A program made the position numbers and the translations under genes. Below are positions 7,026 to 10,205 of a DNA stretch of 10,205 nucleotides, one piece after another. The notes below the pieces were generated by a model, which did not search any database, had not been told where the DNA came from, and saw only the letters and a program-made list of their open reading frames with translations. Each line of letters opens with the position of its first letter. Position 1 is the first letter of the stretch. The stretch lies in the NCBI GenBank assembly GCA_026416215.1, contig JAOAFP010000048.1, forward strand, positions 1-10,205, in the 5' to 3' direction. Source of the stretch: Negativicutes bacterium (GTDB lineage Bacteria; Bacillota; Negativicutes; SKW292).

Positions 7026-7702
7026 TTGTAGCCCGCCCGGTAAATGGTTTTGATGTACTCGTGACTGCTGTCGATTTTGCCCAGCTTGTGGCGGATATTC
7101 TTGATGTGAGACTCGATGGCGGCATCGTAGCCGTCGAAGTTGACCGGCATGGCCTGCCCGATTATCTGGCTGCGGCTGTAGATCCGGCCGCTGTGGCGGG
7201 TGAGCAGGGCGACAATTTTGAACTCGGTGACGGTCAGGGGAACGGGAGTACCAGCCAGTGTAGCCGTCAGGCTGTCGCTGTCGATGGTGAAATTGCCGGC
7301 CTGCCAGCACCGGCCGTCCGTTAGCCTGGCTCGCTCCCGGCGGCGGAGCATAGCTTGGATGCGGGCGGTGAGTTCCCGGGGGCTGAACGGTTTGGTCAGG
7401 TAATCGTCAGCCCCGGCTTCAAGCCCGGCCACCCGGTCATTTTCGTCGACGCGGGCGGTGAGCATGATCACAAAAGTATGGTAGTCGTGGCTTCTGATCA
7501 GCCGGCAGATGTCCACCCCGCTGTAGCGGTGATCGCCCAGCATCCAGTCGATCACTGCAACGTCGGGCGGGGCTTGGGTTATCAGGTCAACGGCTGAGTG
7601 GTAGTCGTGAGCGGTGGTTACGGCATGACCAGCCACAGTCAGCCGTTCTCTGACCAGGCCAACGATTTCACGGTCGTCGTCTACAACCAATATTGCTGCC
7701 AT
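7007..7702 (-). CDS. Two-component response regulator, OmpR/PhoB family
   Basis: A 231-residue DNA-binding regulator and cognate partner of the kinase that follows. The receiver domain (1-120) has acidic residues D8-D10, phospho-acceptor D52 (VIDWML), T82 in MLTA and K104 in YLTKPF. The C-terminal winged helix (about 135-229) includes LTVTEFKIVALL, AIESHIKNIRHKLG and TIYRAGYKW, typical of the OmpR family. After D52 the loop reads WMLGDHRYSG, two residues longer than the usual LMLPGMDG. A GTG at 7720 would add 6 residues, but ATG 7702 is chosen because GGGGGGAT (7711-7718) lies 8 nt before it. The operon is probably autoregulated, since tandem repeats and a palindrome sit in its promoter region. 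Confidence 0.93.
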   Translation of the reverse strand: MAAILVVDDDREIVGLVRERLTVAGHAVTTAHDYHSAVDLITQAPPDVAVIDWMLGDHRYSGVDICRLIRSHDYHTFVIMLTARVDENDRVAGLEAGADDYLTKPFSPRELTARIQAMLRRRERARLTDGRCWQAGNFTIDSDSLTATLAGTPVPLTVTEFKIVALLTRHSGRIYSRSQIIGQAMPVNFDGYDAAIESHIKNIRHKLGKIDSSHEYIKTIYRAGYKWQEKN

Positions 7703-7763
7703 AAGAATATATCCCCCCACGGGAAATACTGTCGCAGCCGTTCAGGCCCGGTGCGGAATCGTT

Positions 7764-7782
7764 TTGCACAAATTATGTGCAA
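7764..7782 (-). promoter_or_regulatory. 19-bp palindrome over the predicted transcription start of the two-component operon
   Basis: Read on -, TTGCACA-TAATT-TGTGCAA is a perfect 7-bp inverted repeat with a 5-bp centre. With the -10 element at 7787-7792 the start would be near 7780, so the palindrome covers about -2 to +17. This is a classic repressor-operator position; it could also form a 5' mRNA hairpin. It does not match Rex, CRP, FNR, LexA or Fur boxes as I know them. Confidence 0.6.
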
Positions 7783-7786
7783 GCCA

Positions 7787-7795
7787 ATTATATCA
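7787..7795 (-). promoter_or_regulatory. Extended -10 promoter of the response regulator/kinase operon
   Basis: On - the sequence TGATATAAT contains a perfect TATAAT (7787-7792) preceded by an extended TG. The best -35 candidate is TTGATA (7808-7813), with only 15 bp spacing, so the -35 contact may be weak or assisted by an activator. The predicted leader is about 78 nt, from near 7780 to the ATG at 7702. Confidence 0.65.
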
Positions 7796-7824
7796 AAACA
7801 TTACAACTATCAAAACATTGCAAC
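7791..7824 (-). repeat. Two 17-bp tandem direct repeats in the promoter of the two-component operon
   Basis: On -, GTTGCAATGTTTTGATA (7808-7824) is followed directly by GTTGTAATGTTTTGATA (7791-7807), matching at 16 of 17 positions. They cover about -44 to -11 relative to the predicted start, overlapping the -35 region and touching the -10. OmpR-family regulators often bind direct repeats there, so autoregulation by the downstream regulator is plausible (inference). Confidence 0.7.
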
Positions 7825-7854
7825 CAATGCCCGGGTGAAAGTTTCATCCAAGCC

Positions 7855-7881
7855 AAAAAGCCCCGCCTCAGGCGGGGCTTT
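7855..7881 (-). terminator. Rho-independent terminator of the tRNA operon
   Basis: On -, AAAGCCCCGCC (7871-7881) pairs perfectly with GGCGGGGCTTT (7857-7867) around a TGA loop, giving an 11-bp stem. The T-run TTTTT (7855-7859) includes the end of the stem. It lies 12 nt after the CCA end of tRNA-Leu and about 30 nt before the tandem repeats, so it separates the tRNA transcript from the two-component operon. Confidence 0.9.
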
Positions 7882-7893
7882 GTCCCACAGGTA

Positions 7894-7982
7894 TGGTGCC
7901 GAGGACCGGAATCGAACCGGTACGGAGATCACTCCCCGAGGGATTTTAAGTCCCTTGCGTCTGCCAGTTCCGCCACCCCGGC
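7894..7982 (-). tRNA. tRNA-Leu (anticodon UAA)
   Basis: An 89-nt class II tRNA with encoded CCA end. The acceptor stem GCCGGGG pairs with CCTCGGC (one G-U), with discriminator A and then CCA. The anticodon loop CTTAAAA gives UAA (bases 7946-7948), reading UUA and UUG. The long variable arm with a GGAG/CTCC stem and the T-loop TTCGATT are as expected for leucine. It is the second gene of a two-tRNA operon, 8 nt after tRNA-Cys. Confidence 0.97.
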
Positions 7983-7990
7983 TAAATAAA

Positions 7991-8065
7991 TGGAGGTGGC
8001 ACCCGGATTTGAACCGGGGAATAGAGGTTTTGCAGACCTCTGCCTTACCGCTTGGCTATGCCACC
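7991..8065 (-). tRNA. tRNA-Cys (anticodon GCA)
   Basis: A 75-nt tRNA with encoded CCA end. The acceptor stem GGTGGCA pairs with TGCCACC, the anticodon stem is GAGGT/ACCTC with loop CTGCAAA giving GCA (8031-8033), and the T-arm is CCCGG-TTCAAAT-CCGGG. It is the first gene of the operon, about 3 nt downstream of the predicted transcription start, and is followed by tRNA-Leu. Confidence 0.97.
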
Positions 8066-8074
8066 GTGTCCACT

Positions 8075-8103
8075 ATATTAGCCCAAGCCACCTGGGTTGT
8101 CAA
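8075..8103 (-). promoter_or_regulatory. Strong housekeeping (sigma-70/SigA type) promoter of the tRNA-Cys/tRNA-Leu operon
   Basis: On -, a perfect TTGACA (8098-8103) and TAATAT (8075-8080) are separated by exactly 17 bp. The predicted start, near 8068, lies a few bases before the mature 5' end of tRNA-Cys at 8065. Near-consensus promoters are usual for stable RNA genes. Confidence 0.88.
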
Positions 8104-8265
8104 GGAAGTGGCAGTGGCCGGTCACCGGCCGGCTGACCGCCGTTGTACGACCGGGCCGGTATTGTCGGTCGGTTGAATGATTTTACCCATGACGGGAATT
8201 AAGGCGTGACAGGCGGCGGTTGCGCAGATATATTGGCAAATATTCAGAAAATTTCAAAAAACTTA
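8104..8265. other. Divergent intergenic region with palindromes, no gene seen
   Basis: Between the tRNA promoter and the murA promoter I see no credible gene. Structures present are a GGCCGGT-C-ACCGGCC palindrome (8116-8130), a CGACCG/CGGTCG inverted repeat (8148-8153 and 8166-8171), and an AT-rich ATATT-GGCA-AATAT palindrome (8230-8243). An A/T-rich stretch (about 8239-8265) just before the murA -35 could act as an UP element. Confidence 0.5.
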
Positions 8266-8294
8266 TTGCAACTTTTATGAGTTAGTGCTAAACT
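8266..8294 (+). promoter_or_regulatory. Predicted promoter of murA
   Basis: TTGCAA (8266-8271) and TAAACT (8289-8294) are separated by 17 bp, with an A-rich stretch immediately upstream. The start would be near 8301, giving a leader of about 116 nt before the TTG start codon. I found no known riboswitch pattern in the leader. Confidence 0.6.
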
Positions 8295-8416
8295 ATTTGC
8301 GGCCTGGCGTGGCTGCTGGGGCGGCTTACAGCCCGGCTTCGTTTAAGTTGGCATACGCCGTGACGATAATTAATTATGAGCGGTGCTCCGGCGCCGTAAG
8401 GTAAGGAGGACGGTCT

Positions 8417-9673
8417 TTGACTAAACTGGTGGTGACCGGGGGCAGGGAGTTGTCGGGCGAGGTGAGGATCAGTGCGGCCAAGAACGCAGTGCTGCCGATC
8501 ATCGCTGCCGCCCTGGCCGGGCGGACACCAAGCGTTATCGAGGAAGTGCCCAGACTGGTCGACGTGCTTACGCTGGCAGATGTGCTGCGGCAACTGGGGG
8601 TTGGGGCCGAATTTGCCGGGGACAACCTGGTGATTGACCCACAAAAGATCACTTCGTGCGAGGCTCCTTACGAACACGTCCGGCGGATGCGGGCCTCGTT
8701 TCTGGTGATGGGGCCGCTGCTGGCCAGGGAGGGCTGGGCACGGATCGCCCTGCCGGGCGGCTGTGCGATCGGCAGCCGGCCGATTGACTTGCATCTCAAG
8801 GGCTTTGAGGCACTGGGGGCGGAAATAATCCATGGGCACGGTTTTATTGAGGCCCGTGCCCGTAACGGTTTGCACGGGGCCAACATTTACCTGGACTTTC
8901 CCAGCGTGGGGGCAACCGAAAACATCATCATGGCAGCAGTACTGGCCGATGGGCACACGGTGCTGGAAAATCCGGCCCAGGAGCCGGAGATAATCGATCT
9001 GGCAAACTTTCTCAACAATATGGGGGCTAAGGTTCGCGGTGCCGGCACTGACACCATCCGCATCGAGGGAGTGGGCGTCCTGAAGGGGGTGAATTACACC
9101 GTTATTCCCGATCGGGTGGAGGCCGGGACGTACATGGTGGCGGTGGCAATGGCCGGCGGCGAGGTGCGTCTGACCAATGTCCTGCCAGAGCATATGAAGC
9201 CGGTGACGGCCAAGCTGCGCGAGGTGGGAGTGACGGTTGCGGAGGACATTGACAACGTGTTAGTCAAGTCAGATCGGCGGTTGCTGGCAGTGGATATTAA
9301 AACCCTGCCCTACCCGGGTTTTCCGACTGACATGCAGGCTCAGTTCATGGCGATGCTGTCGGTGGCCAGCGGCGTGAGTTCCGTGCAGGAGACGGTGTTT
9401 GAAAATCGGTTCATGCACGTCGACGAGCTGAGAAAGTTTGGTGCCAGCATCCTGGTCGAGGGAAGGGTGGCCAAGGTGTTTGGCGTCAACCGGCTGGCCG
9501 GGGCCCGGGTTAAAGCCACCGACCTGCGGGCCGGGGCGGCAATGGTGCTGGCCGGCATGGTGGCCGACGGTGAAACTGAGGTGGACTACGTCCACCACAT
9601 TGACCGCGGTTACGACCGTCTGGTGGAGAAACTGTGCCGGATTGGCGGCCAGATCCGGCGGACGGGAGGCTGA
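8417..9673 (+). CDS. murA: UDP-N-acetylglucosamine 1-carboxyvinyltransferase MurA
   Basis: MurA transfers enolpyruvate from phosphoenolpyruvate to UDP-N-acetylglucosamine, the first committed step of peptidoglycan synthesis in the cytoplasm, and is the fosfomycin target. The 418-residue product has normal family length and the two-lobed EPSP-synthase-like fold signatures: AAKNAVLP with K22 and N23, RRMRASFLVMGPLLAR (89-104), and the active-site loop LPGGCAIGSRPIDLH. The catalytic cysteine C116 is present, which in known enzymes means fosfomycin sensitivity. PGFPTDMQAQ and the later VNRLAGARVKATDLRAGAAMV are also characteristic. The start is TTG at 8417, supported by AAGGAGG (8403-8409) 7 nt upstream. 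The mreB/mbl gene begins 1 nt after its stop, forming a cell-wall operon. Firmicutes often carry two MurA paralogues; which one this is cannot be decided here. Confidence 0.96.
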   Translation: MTKLVVTGGRELSGEVRISAAKNAVLPIIAAALAGRTPSVIEEVPRLVDVLTLADVLRQLGVGAEFAGDNLVIDPQKITSCEAPYEHVRRMRASFLVMGPLLAREGWARIALPGGCAIGSRPIDLHLKGFEALGAEIIHGHGFIEARARNGLHGANIYLDFPSVGATENIIMAAVLADGHTVLENPAQEPEIIDLANFLNNMGAKVRGAGTDTIRIEGVGVLKGVNYTVIPDRVEAGTYMVAVAMAGGEVRLTNVLPEHMKPVTAKLREVGVTVAEDIDNVLVKSDRRLLAVDIKTLPYPGFPTDMQAQFMAMLSVASGVSSVQETVFENRFMHVDELRKFGASILVEGRVAKVFGVNRLAGARVKATDLRAGAAMVLAGMVADGETEVDYVHHIDRGYDRLVEKLCRIGGQIRRTGG

Positions 9674-9674
9674 T

Positions 9675-10205
9675 ATGTTTGGATTGAAACAGGACATAGG
9701 CATCGATCTTGGCACGGCCAATGTTCTGGTCTACGTGCGAGGACAGGGCGTGGTGTTGCGGGAACCATCGGTGGTGGCCATTGACCGGGAACAGAAGCGG
9801 ATTTTGGCGGTGGGTGAGGAAGCCCGGGAAATGCTGGGCCGGACCCCGGGCAATATCGTGGCCATCCGCCCGCTGCGCGAGGGGGTTATCGCCGATTTCG
9901 ACACCACGGAGTCAATGATTCGCTATTTCGTCAACAAGGTGAAAAGGCGAGGATTGCTGGCCGGTCTGTACCGGAAACGACTGATGGTGTGCGTGCCGGC
10001 CGGTGTGACATCGGTGGAGAAACGGGCGGTGTTGGAGGCGGCGGAAAAGGCCGGTGCGGACAAGGTGTATCTGATTGAGGAACCGGTGGCGGCGGCCCTC
10101 GGTGCCGGACTGAAGATCGACCAGTCGGTAGGCAGCATGGTTATTGACATCGGCGGCGGCACCACCGACATCGCCGTGCTGTCGCTGGGTGGGGTGGTTC
10201 AGAGC
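9675..10205 (+). CDS. Rod shape-determining protein, MreB/Mbl family (3'-truncated)
   Basis: The first 177 residues of a bacterial actin that forms membrane-bound filaments and guides peptidoglycan synthesis in rod-shaped cells. The phosphate-1 motif DIGIDLGTANVLVY (7-20), GRTPGNIVAIRPL (55-67), the IEEPVAAALGAG stretch (134-145, with the catalytic glutamate region) and the phosphate-2 motif VIDIGGGTTDIAV (156-168) are all intact. VLAVGEEAR-like and GNIVAIRPL wording resembles Mbl, while the MFG start and MVCVPAGVTSVE resemble MreB, so the paralogue is left open. The ATG at 9675 follows the murA stop by 1 nt, with GGGAGG (9664-9669) 5 nt upstream. The window ends inside the gene. Confidence 0.95.
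   Translation, partial: MFGLKQDIGIDLGTANVLVYVRGQGVVLREPSVVAIDREQKRILAVGEEAREMLGRTPGNIVAIRPLREGVIADFDTTESMIRYFVNKVKRRGLLAGLYRKRLMVCVPAGVTSVEKRAVLEAAEKAGADKVYLIEEPVAAALGAGLKIDQSVGSMVIDIGGGTTDIAVLSLGGVVQS

Noticed and set aside
7026..7310. N-terminal extension of the kinase reading frame inside the regulator gene
   Set aside because: The translation is rich in R, P, Q and H, with no domain, and is the out-of-frame shadow of the winged-helix domain. The kinase begins with MARKELTH followed by a normal first membrane helix.
7598..8176. 192-codon open frame on + across the regulator gene start and both tRNA genes
   Set aside because: It overlaps two certain tRNA genes, the terminator and the promoter elements on the opposite strand, and has no protein-like features. 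It is a chance open frame.
8301..8416. Possible riboswitch or T-box in the murA leader
   Set aside because: Only short 4-5 bp hairpins are visible (for example GGTGC-TCCG-GCGCC, 8382-8395). There is no T-box sequence, no terminator with T-run and no known aptamer pattern.
1..10205. CRISPR array, insertion sequence, prophage or att site
   Set aside because: Apart from the two-copy 17-bp repeat at 7791-7824, no regularly spaced repeats, no transposase or integrase gene, and no terminal inverted repeats with target duplications were seen. The tRNA genes are not followed by an integrase or a partial tRNA copy.

Overview
The window is an ordinary, GC-rich bacterial chromosome segment whose gene content points to a Gram-positive-lineage (Firmicutes) anaerobe. 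Evidence: a lactose/cellobiose-type PTS permease, strong GGAGG ribosome sites, use of TTG and GTG starts, a murA-mreB pair, and CCA-encoding tRNA genes. A Negativicutes or Clostridia member with chemotaxis is my best guess, but this is inferred from gene style and not proven. I saw no insertion sequence, phage gene, CRISPR array or other mobile element.

Layout, left to right. (1) 1-536: the 3' end of a PTS EIIC gene, + strand. (2) 644-3181: a chemosensory block on +, made of a 72-residue cysteine-rich protein of unknown function, a complete transmembrane methyl-accepting chemotaxis protein and a CheW adaptor, closed by a probable terminator near 3263-3301. (3) 3333-3914: thpR (RNA 2',3'-cyclic phosphodiesterase) on -, convergent with cheW and divergent from (4) 3980-5943: rarA and a beta-carbonic anhydrase gene, only 2 nt apart on +. 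(5) 5976-7702: a two-component operon on - (OmpR-family regulator, then a histidine kinase overlapping it by 19 nt). (6) 7703-7824: an AT-rich control region for that operon, with an extended -10 promoter, two 17-bp tandem repeats over the -35 region and a 19-bp palindrome over the predicted start site. (7) 7858-8103: a tRNA-Cys/tRNA-Leu operon on -, with a near-consensus promoter and a clear terminator. (8) 8104-8416: a divergent intergenic region carrying the murA promoter. (9) 8417-10205: murA (TTG start) and the 5' part of an mreB/mbl gene, 1 nt apart on +, both for cell-wall synthesis and rod shape.

Several starts are set by ribosome-binding-site spacing and are not the longest reading frame: cheW at 2726, rarA at 3980, carbonic anhydrase at 5290 (GTG), the regulator at 7702 and the kinase at 7025.

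The parts most worth a second look are the layered operator region of the two-component operon and the small cysteine-rich protein in front of the chemoreceptor. I did not find a convincing new multi-gene system.
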